Assembly: GCA_037179385.1 (NCBI GenBank)
Contig: CM074193.1
Location: forward strand, 2,873,547-2,937,546
Direction: 5' to 3'
Source of the DNA: Holothuria scabra
Taxonomy: Eukaryota > Echinodermata > Holothuroidea > Aspidochirotida > Holothuriidae
Length of the DNA stretch: 64,000 nucleotides
Under the pieces are notes generated by a model that was not told where the DNA came from, searched no databases, and saw only the letters and a list, made by a program, of their open reading frames with translations. A program made the translations under genes and the position numbers. Shown piece by piece: positions 48,101 to 63,100 of this stretch (its first letter is position 1; the number at the start of each line of letters is the position of its first letter).

Positions 48101-51100
48101 GAGCCAGTTACTTTAAATGCCATGTTGGAGCATTTTAAACCCAATATTTACATTCAAAGAAGGGAAAGAACAAGATTTCAAAGGACAGTTTTTATTTCAA
48201 AGAAATATCGACCAATTTCTTTAACACTCAACTTCATTTTCAATTGATCCAAAGTCTGAACCATAAGATCACAAAGCTGAAATATCTATCAATGCATGCC
48301 AATTTTGTTTAAAGGGCAATAAAACTCCACCTTACCTTTAATACCTTAGTCTTTAAATTTACATTTACATTTCTTATCGATGTTACTGACTTTATTCACT
48401 ATATCACCATTAATTTTTTTCAAAAATACCAGGGTTTATAAAATTTCCTAAATTACTGGATTGACCCCCTCCCCCCCCCTCCGAAAAAACCAAACACTGA
48501 TGTTGGTTTGGTTGATTTTCAAGGAGTCACCTAATTTGCTTTCATCTGCAAGGATGGCTGCCAGAGTCACTTACACAGACTTGTGGAGCAGCGTTTTGGC
48601 TTTTATAATTATTTAGTTATGGTGAAATGACATTGACAAAAAGAATCTGTATGAAAAATCAATTCAACAATCCTTTGTCATCATTGGTATTTCCTTTTCT
48701 TGGCAAAAATACACACCATGTGTGACTAGTTTGATATTCAGAACTGCAGTTTTCAATTCAATGTCATGTCTCAGTGTTAGCATGAGGAATATGGAACTGG
48801 AAGTTAATAAGGCTGAATTTAAAGGGGAGCATAACTGGCATATTTCCAACTATTTTTGGCAAAGCAATGAATTTTGCAACCACAAGTTTTCATTTCCAAG
48901 CCATGAATTATTTTCTTTAAGAATAAACTACAATTTTTTATTTCCTGAATCCAGCCCTGATTAGGTCCAGAATAAGACATTACTTTCCTGATTGATGATT
49001 GGCTTGCATATACATCCCCTGTTTTGGACCGTGAAAAATGAATTCTAATAGTCCAACTCCCATCTGAATAGGACATTCCTGAGCTAAGATATAAAATGTT
49101 GAAGTTTATTCACTCAACTTAAAATGGTATATTGTGCAATAATTTGTGATGTCATTGTTGTACTACTCAAATTACAATCTTTGTATTTCTTTGTTGTTGT
49201 AAACGCTACTGCACCTTGTACCGAGGTGTGATTACTGCACCTTGTACCAAGGTGTGATTACTGCACCTTGTACCAAGGTGTGATTACTGCACCTTGTACC
49301 AAGGTGTGATTACTGCACCTTGTACCAAGGTGTGATTACTGCACCTTGTAAATTCCTTTTCTTTCCACTAACCTCTTCATCCTTGATACCAAATACATTC
49401 TCTTTCTTCATCACTAGAAGATCATCATCATCATCTTCTTCATCACTGGCTGGTTTCATCTCCTTTAATTCTTTCAGTCTCTTCTCCTTTCTCCAGTCCT
49501 TACTACCTCCTAACTCCACATTTGATAAACTGGTTTCCTCATCCCCATCAGCTGAAGTTCCAACCTCCTGCTGTCCATCACTGTCCAAAGCATCTTTCTT
49601 AGCTAACTTCTTCTGTTGTTCCTTCTGTCTCTTTTCCAGAAATCGTACTCTTGGAGTGAATGGAAGACCCAGAGATCTGGCAAATGAATGCATAAAAGAA
49701 ATGCATGAAAAAAATTTAAATGCTGTAAAAACAAAACTGAAATTTTCCAATTTTGAAACTACACCTATGCTATAGAAAAATAATTTTCATGTGAGAATGG
49801 ACCTAAACTATATTTTCAGTCACCATTAAAATTAATGTTAGTTAGTAAAGACATTGAATGTATGGCATAATGTTTCTGGTATATGCATGAGTCTTTTCTC
49901 ATCATTAGTTTGTTCGACATTTTAACATAACTGCTCTCTGGTAGCATCAAGTATTCAGATCTTTCAACAATGAAATTGCAAGATTTCTGTTCCATTGTGA
50001 GACAGTATACCCGTTAGCCCACAGAAACAAATAATGCATATGTTTATACCTCTTTGTTATATGGCACCTCAGACTTTTAACATGCTAGCACAAAACAAAT
50101 TTATTATTCTTTAAGGGTGGGGGATGCTTTCTCTCTACTAGACCTAGATGCACGCACTGAATTGCTTATTTGTGAACAATTACATATGTAAGTGCAAAAA
50201 TATTCATCATGCAATGTTTCATACCAGAAGTACAGTAACAAACTGGATTCAATTCCTTGGTTAAGACAAAGCTACAGCCCTTATTTATTCTGCTTCTTGA
50301 AAAACCATTTGTGATTCAGCAATCTGTTGCATAGAAGGCTTTGGCAGCAATCCCTAAGATAATGAGGGCATAGGGACATGTTTCCCCAATATTTCAGAAG
50401 TTATTCACTTTGATTTACCACAGTTATTTCTTTGCAAATGAGGTAATGCACTTCCAATAATGAGAACAAATAAATTGCCACCCTTGATTAAAAGGAAAAA
50501 TTGCATTTAAAAAGCTCCACCACAGCATTCAAAGAAAATTGCTTTAGTTATTATCAAATCATTTGATCTCAACAATAAACCCCAACAATAGCTTCATCTC
50601 CTCAAAACATTATGCACAAGAGGAGTTATGAAAGTTGCATCTTTTGAAATGTTGAAAGTTTGGGGGAACAAATTATTCTTCAGCAACAAGAAACTGAATT
50701 TCTATCGAAGGAACTTTTTTCTCAAAAAGAAGGCTACCATACTGCCTTATTTTTACTTATTTATCACTCTTTGCCAAAAAATATTGGTTTTAAAAGGATG
50801 AAATCTCCCTTTAAAGAAAGGAATCAATATTCAAACCAGACATAAAAACAATGGGTAAGATGATGTTTTACTAATTTAAGTCAGGCTCACCACACACAGC
50901 CTTTTTTCCAGTTGCTGCTCACTGGCTTGAATGAACACCAAGCACAATGACAGCAGCTTCATTTTTAAAGTCTTAGGTATGACCCAGCTGGGATTTTAAT
51001 TTCAGACCTCCAGTTCCAAGACAGATGCCCTAACCACCTGACCATGCAGTCAGTGCTCATAACTAATTTTTGGATTTTTTGTATGTGCTTATATTTGTGA

Positions 51101-54100
51101 GTACAAATGAATTAGCTAAGGGAGAAATTTTGCACCAGACCTATGAATATGAAGAAGGGGAATTCCCTAACCCCAAAATATTTGATGGGATTTGGTCAAA
51201 AAACATGTGATCTTGATTAATTGCCACAGAAAGATTGATCCCCCCTTTTACACAACAGGATTATTTTCTCACCTTCAACTTCCCACACTTACTTCAAAAC
51301 ATGGTATTACTCACATAGCAAATTCTTCTAAAGGCAACTTAGACACATCAAACACATCTTTATTCTTCATAAGAAAGACAGATTTGACGTAACTGACAAA
51401 TGATCGTTTCCCTGATTCCTTGACTTCTGGATCCTGTGCACAGTACGATTGAAGTTTCCTGTAAATCACCATCTTTTTGTTGGGGTTGACCCTAAAAGAG
51501 ATTCAGAAAAAAAAATCATTATTAACTGACCATCACACTAAGCCTAGAACTTGACATTGAATAATTATTACCTTATTGCCATTACATCCAATCCTCACAT
51601 GATATTATTGAGAATATCATTCCTGGAGACTTCCAACCCTAAACTTATTCCATATTCTTACACTTACCTTCTTCCATGATAAATCATTTAAGATAATGCA
51701 TACATTGACAAGGCCTTCAGGAAGGCATCATCACAAAAGAAAATAAGGAAGGCATTATCACACAACAAATTATCCATTACTCAAATAAATATCACTTTTC
51801 TTTCTTTTTATACCAGCAATGGAAGACTACAAAGCTAAGGTCTCCTGTGTACTGGGGGTAGTAGAATATGCAGTGAGTGTCCATAGTATTACTGGCCTAT
51901 TGTAAAAGGCAACTAAAAGGGAGGACTTGCGCTGCTTTTGAATCGTATTTAAAACCAAACTTGAACCACATTTGAAACTATTCATAAACCTTACCTTATT
52001 ACTTAGTTGACACTACATAATGCATTTATGTTTGGTGTGTCACAAAATCTCATCTAGTTAACTAACTAGCTACAGAGCTAAAAAGAAATTCACTTGTCAT
52101 GAACATAAGAGTTTTCTACATGTTGCAAATGATGTCAACATTGTGTAGAATTTCTTTCAATGTCCTTGATCTATTGTAGGCAGCAATTAGTAAGAATACT
52201 ACACTACAACAATCCAATGACATTCATTCTACATAGCTTGACAGAATAAGAAGTGATCATTTCCAACATAAAATGGATACAAAGCCACTCCTTTATATAA
52301 AAGAAAAACATTTATTTTCAAGTTTCTGACAATATTTCATGTTGTATCAGCTTCCTATTGTATTCCTGATGGAAGAAATCCAAAGCCTCCTTTCCTTTGC
52401 TGTGCAAAAAGGTTTAAAAATTCCACCTTTGGTAAGTTTTTTCAAAGAGAAATTCATTTACAAATTACACACACACGCCTACGTACATGACCTTTAATTG
52501 TCATAGCTTGAAAGAATTATCACAAAAGCTCATAAAGAAGTCCAGTTTAATCCCTTCCAAGCTAAGAATGTACATTTATGTAGTCCAATAATTTTACAGT
52601 CCGTTAACTACATACATTGTTTTTTTTAAGTATTTTTTTGAGATTTCCCACACTTTACACAAATTTCATCTACCCACAATATGAACAGCTTGAAGTCAGT
52701 GCTATTTTACAACATTTAAGTATACACGGCTAGTTGCCCTCAAATATAACATGGTAACCTTCACGAGAGTTACCCTAATTTAGGGGTCTACTGCATCTAC
52801 ATGCACTTTGAGAGACAAGGTTAAAATTCATAAGAGAAAGAAAGAGAATGATTCATCTGATATATTTTCCAAAGATTTACAAGAAAAAGATAATACATAT
52901 TTTCCAGCCATAAAAATCTTCTTGCAAACATTAACATTGATGATAGTGTGAAGAGTTATGTCAATTTATTGTTAATTGCCACAGCACCCAGCAAACACAT
53001 GCATGTTACACCATTAGCTGTGGAAGGGTTAACAAGACTACTAATTGAACTCTTAAAAGTTTTGAAAGCTGTTAGCTGCAGGCTAGGCTTAGAACAGACA
53101 CATTTGAAGAACAGCAAGAGGATGAAAGTTTATACCAAAAAGTGAAATGGTGGTTACAGATCTTCCCATTTCATTGCCAAGGAGGAATTCAATATATACT
53201 TGTGTGTACTGCAAATAAAGTAATATGATGCTAGATCACCTTTGTCTGTTACAGTCATGGGACTGTATACCATCCCTGCTGCCAACTCCTCTGCTTACCT
53301 TGTCCTTCACCAAAACACATCCTTATGGAACACTCTAGAATTACTTCTTCAACGTTTCAGACACTTTGACTTCAGAGTTAATAAAGTCTCACAAGTTTAA
53401 AACCAAAAAGTTTTACTGCCTTTCTTAAAACTTACTCAATTTTCTGTATGGGAATCTTGCGATCATTCAGCTGCTTTACCATTGCATATTCCTCTGAAGG
53501 GAGCAGAAACAAAAGAGATTCTCCATTTTCTTGATATCTTGCTGTTCTACCCACCCTGTGTATGTACGTACTTGCATCTTCAGGACAATCTAGTTGTACT
53601 ACCCAATGAACAGCTGGAAAATCTGCAAATCAGAAAGAAAAATATCAAGTAGTACCGAAACCTCTATCTGTCTACAAACACTTGAAATTCTGAAACTATT
53701 TCATCACATGATGGCTAGTTTTAAACCATTTGATGTGTTGTGAAATGCCTACCAGACACGACAACCATTTCTTGTTCAAATTTGACATAGTAAAGATCTT
53801 TGTGACAGCTTAGCTTTTTAGAAATATTATTGTGACAGAAAAGCCTTGCCATTGCTGTATGTTCAACGTTTGAAGCAATAATTGTGAGGGCAATGTTTAA
53901 CTGCCAGACTTGATTGCTACTTTATGACACAGAATAATATGTAACATGTGGATTTTTAATTAATTTTTAAATCCATTCTAAAGTCAGTAATACCAACCTA
54001 ATCCTCTAGCAGCAATGTCTGTAGCAAACAGGACAGCTGAGTCCTTCTTACAAAACTCCTGATAAATTGAAACCCTTTTAAGTTGATGAAGGGTTCCATA

Positions 54101-57100
54101 CAGGGCCATCACCGTTGTACCTGGACGCAACTTGCAGAAAACTTCAAAGGCGTACTTGACCTAGGAAGCAATTCACAAACAGTGAATACATTATAAGGAA
54201 AAACTTCTTGACAAAAGGAAATAAACACTTCATTGAGCAACATAACAGAATACCTCCTCTGTAAATTACAATGTAGGCCTAAAAGTCAAAGAATTTCTAA
54301 CACTTGGGTTCAAACTAAGGAACCATTTTGGGAACACCTAAAATGGTATTTTTACAATGATACCCTGGTACCAAGCTACCAACACATGATGAACCACTTT
54401 GATGTCATTATTTCTGGCTCCTTATCATTTTATTGTCCCACAATATGACTCCTAACACTGGCATGTACAGATTACTGATGTCAAGAGACACAATTGTGTA
54501 TGGTGTGGGAATATTTCCCCTCACCCACCTACTCCCTCAAACCACCCATTACCCCATCCACCCACCTACTGACCCCCCCCCCAATTTTAGCAAAAATGTT
54601 GATCCATTGAGGAAAAATGAAACAAGAAATTTTGGCCTATTAAACTCAGCTTTCTGAAAATTCTTGATTATCTACAGGTAACTGATGTCAGAGTTTTAAC
54701 ATTGTCGTAAAGTAAGACACTCCCATGGATGTAACTTCATCAGTCAAAAACATTGAAATTAAGCAGACCCCCCTTCCCTCACAAACACATTCTTTCTTAT
54801 AGCCACTAAAGATATACCTTTACAAAACTAACCTGTTTACAAGTTGCCATAAAAACCAGAATCTTTTTGGTTCGATGAGCTTTGATGAATGAAAACAGAA
54901 TGTTTATCTTCTGATGTAGCTCACAGACGATGTAGCTCTATGGATAGAACAGACAAATAATTCAAATGATTATTCTGAAGCCAAATATAACAACATTGTC
55001 AAAGTTACAGCATTAGGCTTTTACTATGAACTCATGCCACTGCACCATTCTGTGCCTACAACTTCAAAAATGTACCCAGAATCTGGGTTTGTGTGTTCCA
55101 CAGGTCTGACTTGAGCTCAGTAAGAATATATAAAACCCAAACTATACCTCCCCTCTCCTCATCCCTAACTACGTTTTGAGGAATTCATCCTAAGCTTGCA
55201 AATACTGGATAGCAAGAAATTTTGCAGCATACTATAAATTTTAAAGTCTGCTTATTTTAAGTTCAACCTTTCTCTTATCAGTCTCTCTATAATGTTTTCA
55301 GTAAAAGAATATTTACATGATCATAACTTAAATTTCTTTCTGTCATTTTACCTGTTCCAATTGTGCTGGAGTACTGTGTTCATGGTGCTCATGAACGGCC
55401 ACATACTTGGGGTCTCGTAAACTCAGCCGAGCAAGATCCTTCACTGATCTGCAGAAGGAAATGGAATCCTCCAAGCATGTAAATAATATACTTGTACAGA
55501 CTTGTGAAGATGCTGTTTGGAATTAGAGCCACCTACTTATTTAACAGACAAAAAGTCCAGGGTCTGACAAGAGTTTTGCAGGGTTCATACACATTCAATC
55601 TGACAAAATTCCATGATTTTTCCATGACTGTCAAGGACCTTGACTTACATTTCCAGTATCTTTAAAAACAGTGAGATCCCATAATTCCATTTTTCTCCTT
55701 CCAAAAAATGTATCTGAGCATAAAGAAGATCACAGCAATATGTCCACCTTATAAAATTCCCTGACTTTCTAGGACCCTTTGGAAAATTTCCAGGATCTTT
55801 TGAAAAATTTTCCTGACTTTTCAGGATTCTCAGGACCTGCATAAACCATTATTAAGTAAGACACATGTAACCATATTAGCAGTTGCCTGCTAAGTCAGTC
55901 CTTGATTTTCAGAAAAATTTATGGTTGTCCTTCGGGCAACCATTTCATTTATTTCAGCTGTCCACAAGTAAAATTTGGTTGTCCAAAACAAAACACTAAT
56001 TGTGAGCTTGGTGGACATGTATTGCTCCTGCACAAAATACCATCATCTGCAAACTTTTGCAAGAATTGCTCGTCAAACTGCATATACACTATATGCAATT
56101 AACTATTCATATATACCATCATGACAAACACAAATTTTATGTATTGATTCATTTGTGATGAAAAAGCAATTCAGACAAACATGATCAACTGGATAAAGAG
56201 TGCCATTTTGTTCTACTTCCACATCACGCAATGATTGAATACCATTTACTTACTACAAATGAGCAAGCTGCTCACAGAATGTTACAGATGAAGCATTGTA
56301 GCTTGGTTGTGCAAATGAATATTTAGTTTTCAAAAGCAATCAACAGTTGAGAGTCAGTTCCAATAAGCAAGTTTGGTATAAATTGATTTTGATGGCTAGG
56401 CACATGAGCACATCCTCAAAATTGTCTGAATAAACAAACAAGTTCCACACTTATAACATGGTAATTAGTAAGTTACATGAAGTTTCACAGCCGACTTTCC
56501 AACCAACTGGTTCAAGTCAAGCCGGACGCAGCCTTTTTTCCAGTAGTGGCTCACTGGCTTGTTTTCCCTACTTCATTGCTTATGCTGAGCAATGCTGGCA
56601 ATGGGTTCCATTTTTTAAAGTCTGCAGTAGGACTTGAACTCCCAACCTCCCTACTGAAAGTCACCTGCTCTGATCATTTGACCATGCAGTTGGTCAAGTG
56701 CGGTGTGCATCTAAGCTGTTATTCATTTACGATGTACTACTCTTTCCCTGTAACTGCAAAGACTAAATCAGATGCTCTAACCACTTGACCCTGCACCTAC
56801 AACACATATTACAAAATTTCAGTTTACATGAAAACCTACTGAAATGATTCTTTCTCCATCCATCTAAAACATATGGAGGGATCTCAAGTGTGGTTTTGTG
56901 AGGTGGATTGTGTCTAAATTGTCTTTTGGAGTAGAAACTTGCATTTTAATCTGCCGTTAAGTAGGACCGAAACCCCTATTTTTCGTTGGATTTGGCTAGA
57001 CAAGTCGATAATGTTGCTTGCACATATTGACAAAAAGGGAAAACTGTGTGCTATGTGCTGAACTATGTTTTTGTATCCAACTATGCTGTACACCACAATT

Positions 57101-60100
57101 CCATGTGGCAACACATTACCAAACTTGCTTTTGGGGGTTGAATTTGTACTGGCTCATGTTGAAGTATGTACTTCAAAAGCACAAAGTACATGAACACCTG
57201 CTATAAAGGTTATACTACCTAAAGAAAAGCACATTTCTGCTCTTCATGGAATTCCTGAAACCCTTTCATTTCACTTATTTTAAAACCCTGTCAGTATCAC
57301 AGCAAATAGCTGTGGTACTATCCCCACAGTTCCCTCTCTCATTACCACAACAAACAGTTTTGTTTATCACCATAGTTACCAGGTAATTCTTCTAGGATAT
57401 GATGCAAATCTAGAAATACACTCTAAAACCAGAAACCATAATTCCGCTTTATACATATCAAAATAACTTACTTTGTCTGTGTTGCACTAAAGAGTAGTGT
57501 TTGTCTTTTCACTGGAATGTGGTCTAGAATGGCATTCATGGTAGCTTTGAATCCAAGATCTAAGATTCGGTCTGCTTCATCCAGCACTGGAAGTATAGAA
57601 GTTGATACACACATCTAAATGAACTGTGACTTTCAGAACACAAATAGGTGAATCATTCTTAAGTCATCAGCTGATTGAATTAATATGTAAATTATATGCA
57701 GATTGTGTGACAGCTTGTTACATCATAACCCTGTGTTGGCAATGATTGAATGAGCAAGCAATTCAGAAATCTGGAAAATCCAATGCAAATTATGACCACT
57801 AACTTTTTAAAATAACAGTCAAAAACTGACTTATGTCCTGTTCTCTGACTTTTTCAGGGAAAGGGGGGGGGGACAAGAAATAAGGTACTGATTGGGGATG
57901 GGGATTTCCCCCAAATGTTTCAGATATTTTAAAAAACATCACAGAATTAATTACTATAAAGCTAAACTGGAGGAAAATGCACGGATACAGTTAACAATAG
58001 AAAGTACTATATCAATCAGTAGTGTTTATACCAGACTGGAATTGTAAGAAAATTATGACCCACACATCCAAGACCTTAAATGATATTCACTTTTGTAATT
58101 CTAGAAATATTGTCATGGATGAATAGTTGATAGTGAGATGAAGAATTTCTGTGAAGTACCTTGGAAATCCCCGTAATGTTGTAGAAAAACTACTTCAACA
58201 AATCAACAATCAACATTTTACTCGATTATCTCCCCCTCACCTCCCCCCTGCAAATATGTTTTAAACCTTTTTTATTTCAAAATTTTAAATGTTCATCATT
58301 TGCATCAATCATTTCATAGCAAAATATGTTCCTCCTTTTTATAAACTCCATAATAATATGCTGGGACTAATCCTAAAAAAGTTTGACATTTTGCACTTTT
58401 GTTCATCAGAATTTAGATTCAGAATGAACTACTATAGGATGTGATTTTTTACCTAATTTCAATTATTTACTAATTTCAATTAATATTGAACCTATAAATT
58501 CACTTCCATTCTATAAGACTGCACTTTTCTAGCTTGAAAACACTTCTGAACTTTGTACTGCCTGACTGCTAAGGGTTATTTGAAACAATATTGGAACTTC
58601 TCACTCTTATATAGCTAGCACTATATAACTCTTTTGTGTTGGTGTATCATTAACTCTCATCTATAACAAACTAATGTTTGTCATTGGCATCTATCTTTTC
58701 ATGCCACAAGACTTTCTTTATTTGTATATAGACCATATAGTTATATGCTCAGACAAATCAAAAAGTTTGAAAGTGATTCTTTATGTAATTTCTGTAATTA
58801 ACTAAGTGTAATGATTATTAAACCAATAATTCCACTTCACCAAACTGTGATTTTCCCTCTCCAAATTCAACAAAAACACTGCATTAGATTAAAGGCAGTG
58901 TGATGTACATCTGGTATCAGATTTGACACGTAACTTCAAGCCATCTATGCAGCCACTGTGCTTACACTGCATGAAAAATTATTTAATACATAACTGACTG
59001 GCATGCAAGATAATCCCAAATGTTACATAACTTTATGTAGATTTGTTATATCTGATACTGTTAATCTATAACTCAGATGTAAAAGCTGACTGTAGCAGGT
59101 GTTTATGTCTTGTGCTTTATATCCTGCCAGAGGAGAAAAGATGTAATCAGGCAGAGAAAGGGGATGTTTCAAAAATTTATAAGATCACACCCCTTCTGCT
59201 TTGGATAAACTTTTTTTTGATGGCATCAACAATTAGAAAGGAATATTTCAAGCATTCCTGTCATGGCAGACTTGTAGTTTATCAAGTCTTACTCCTACTC
59301 AAAATTGACTCTCTAAATTCCCCAAGAATCTCATCATTTCTTAGTAAACATGAATTTTCAATGCTAGCTCAAGTATAACTTAATGTTACTTATATCACTT
59401 ATTCATTACCCAACATTTTCAGATTCCTGCATTCAAAATCTGGGGTAGTATCCAGGTGCTGCAGAAGTCTTCCTGGGGTGCATATAACAATATTAGTCCT
59501 ACTTATCTGTGCAGCTTCTTCTTCAACATCCTACAAAAAAAGGCAAAGGTGAAACACGTCAATGTTACATTTATCATCTTTGAAAAACTTTACGTCATAA
59601 AGTAGAAGAATCTGTCAGTCAAGTAATGATAGGAAATGGCTTGGGTCCTTCAGAATTAATTATAGTACTAATTTTGACTACCACTACCACAGATGGCTGC
59701 AAAAAGTCCTACACCTCATGATAAGCAGATTAAGTTCAGGTCTCAAATCAAACTCTTTTAACTATCCATGCTTCAGGCAGACAAATGAATTGAGGAGATG
59801 GACAAAGAGGGCCATAAAATCTCACAATCACATGGTAAATGGATTCATGTTTTGACCAACTAATACTTTAATATTGTAAAATTTCTCTCTTGTGTTTGAG
59901 TCCTAGCTGTAATGCTTACATATCCAAAAGCAATTACCTGACCACGGGTCTAGTCTTTTTATATTTGCTCAATGCAAAATGGCACATTGATAAATATGCT
60001 CACCATAGGACATTTGAAAGCATTAAATTGTTCAAACACATACAAATGTTCTTTGTACACAGCACTTCTCAAAGTTGTCTTGTAACCAACAAATAAAACT

Positions 60101-63100
60101 TTAAGGAAATGATTTCACTGTGGAAAAAACAGAATAGCTTCCCCTGTAAATGTCACACACAAAATAATACAAACATTACACCAGAGATGCCAACATTTAC
60201 ATACAGAAATCAGGGAGGTTTCACACAGGAATCAGGGAGATTTTTTAGAATTACATGCAACTCAATGGGGGAAAGGCTTGCTTGAATAAGGGGGATTGTC
60301 ATATTTGCTAGACAAAAATCCTTGAATTTTCAGGGAGCCTCCCTGAGAATCAGGGAGAATTGGCATCTCTGTTACACACAGACATTTCCAAAGGACTAGA
60401 GTTGTATCAGATATCCTGTCCTGCCAGACTATCAGACCGATTAATGGAAGACCACGAAGGTTCCTGTTCCTATAGCCTGCATTTGTTAGCCTGCATTTTC
60501 AGAATCCCAGCCACATTCTTTTCAAATCTTGGCCAGAATGACCTTCATGATGAAAAGAGAGGGGTAGCTCCTCAAATGAAATCAACACCTAAATGTAAAA
60601 GCTTTTAAATTTCTCTTTGTCTACTTTAATTACTGGCACATTAGGTAGTTGTAGTTTATAGTGGTACAGACAATAACAAAACATCCTTTATTACAGTGGT
60701 CTTAATGCACACTTCGAAAATCAGTAAAGATAAAAATGAGACAATTTGAAAAGTTGAATCACAGGAGACAAATGGTAAATGAATGGGAGTTACAGAACTG
60801 ACAATTTATGAAAATTTTAAACCAGCTACCCACTTACCACCAACAGCTCACGAACTGTGATGACCTCCTTGCACTTGCAAAGACAGAGGCAGCAGAGCCA
60901 ATTTTGAAGTGTGAGGGCTAATCATTGAAGCGGCCACAATATGTCCAATAAAATAACTGCAGTATAAGGCTGCCCAAAATTCCCACAGCAAAAAAGTGCA
61001 GGGGCTAAAGCACCCTAGCCGCCCCGTCTCTGTGGTCCCTGAAAGACTCACAATAGCTTGCAAGCCATTGGTTAGTAGCTAAGGTAAAGGTACTTTCACA
61101 CCACTAGCAAAGCAAATCAAACAATAGAAAAACAATGTAAATACATCATTGAAAAAAAACTCTTTTCAAACATGCTTGATCTGTTCCGACCGTGTCAAGT
61201 GTTGTCCTTAAGTGGATGTATAGCTTCTTCGGGAAGCACATTACAGGATATTAGCCTTTAAGGAGATCCGTCATGGCTACCACAGTTTTAGGGAAAAACT
61301 GCGGTTCCCAATTATAGTACCCGACCACTGGTTCATTACTCCTATTAGCTGCTTCAATGAGCAGCAGATTTGATTACCATTCTGGTACAATAGAAGCCCA
61401 ACAACTTTGGGGTTCAAATAATAAATCCTGAAATAAGTGCTGGCAAAAAGGGAATCAAATAATACTTTAAGTGCACTAAAGGGCTACATCCCCTTTCAGC
61501 TTTTGCTGAGATAAAGTGCTATCAAATGTCAACCTTCATGGTCATTTCAAATGCTTAAATGGGCATATAATTAGCACTGAGAATAGTTCCTGACGAGATT
61601 GTTCTAAGGGTATTTTTTCCCACATGAGTTTACAGTTTGGTTTCCCCGAACAGCCCTTTGCCAGAGAGTCAGTTGGACCTCGGAAAAAGTACATGCTTGA
61701 TCTGTTTTGCCGCGCTTTGCTTTGCTTACAGTGTGAAGGCACTTTAATGGTTTTACACTGTCTTTCATTTAATACATAATATCTGCACCTTTCCACCAAT
61801 GATGAGTCCTGCTGAAAACTCATGCTGCTTTCCAATCTTGTACAAGACTTCAAATGTCTGGTATGCAAGTTCTCTTGTTGGGGAAATAATTACAACACCC
61901 AAACCATCTTCAGCTGTCCACCTGTCCTGAAACAAACATTCCAGCATCTAGAGAAGATAAAAAATGGAGTAGAGCATTAGACCACAGAAAAAAAAAATAT
62001 TGATTCTCATTACTGACTTCTGAAAAAATTCATCCCACCATCCTTTTTCATTTTTTAATTACAAATCAATTTTTAATGTTTTCTTTCTGAGTCCTATTTT
62101 ATACAATATTGTGTACAGTGTACCCAGAGTGTCCATGTGAATTAAGCCCACTTGGTTGCAAGAAAGAGAAAAGTGTTTGATAAGGAGGTTTGACTGCAGT
62201 TATTTGGGGCAAGAGGTTTCTCCAAAGGCATCAGAAATAAAGACAGGGACAAAATTTTCTTGAAAAAGTGCACATCAAAATTATCATATCAGCTCTGAAG
62301 AGTTTTAGTCAAATGTCATTAAAAAGTTAAAGAGAAAAAATCCTTCTGCACTCCAAAATCAACCCTGCAAGTGATAATAATCATGTTATTGTTTTCTGTG
62401 GCCTAAGTTTCCTTACCCTAATTTTCAAGGCTTACTGGAAAATGGTAACAATCCTCAAAATATATTGTTCCATAATGTCATGTGATTGTGCACTATCCTG
62501 GTACAAATTCCATCTTGGGCTATTCCATTTTACACAGGGTTGCACTACTTTAATGTCAGGTGATTGTGTACTATACTGGTACAGATTCCATCTTGGGCTA
62601 TTCCATTTTACTCAGGGTTGCACTACTTTAATGTGGTTATTTTACAAACAAAATTACATTTGTTTTTCCATCTTTTAAATTAAAATACTGTTGTGTATAC
62701 ATGTATGAAGAAGGTTAAACAACTCTGGACCTGTGCATTAGACCAGCATGATGTACATTTGGGGTTAATGCTACCACTGGATGCATTCAGGATGTGCCCT
62801 TACGTGCATCTCTTGAAATGACTGTTTATAATCTGATGCTAAAGCATGGTCAACCTTTGCTTAACCTTTATTTTTGCAGTAGTTTTCTTGGCTTGCCCAA
62901 TCGCTACCGCTAGGTTGTCTGTCTCTTAAGCTAAAACAGACAGGGACCAGTTCCTGTTGTAAATAAACAACTTAGTACAATGTGGAGTCACATGGCTATC
63001 AGATACCAACTGATAGAGTTGAAACTCTATCCAGTGTCAAGTATTTGACTAAAATCTTGAAGGACAAGTGGTGATACAAGGTAGAAAATGTATATCCCTG

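Larger units (their letters stand above)
47384..49372 (-). other. DDX10 intron with minisatellite at its start
   Basis: 1989 nt. The splice-donor side carries the 26-bp minisatellite and a half copy of the palindromic element of 31520. The remainder shows no feature apart from a short C run at 48466-48479. Confidence 0.5.
59531..61788 (-). other. DDX10 intron with two mobile elements
   Basis: 2258 nt, holding a 190-bp MITE (60182-60371) and copy B of the inverted intronic repeat (61239-61620). Confidence 0.5.

Noticed and set aside
49320..49775. 151-codon plus-strand frame
   Set aside because: It is the antisense shadow of a DDX10 exon. The Ser/Phe-rich peptide reflects the acidic tract on the other strand.
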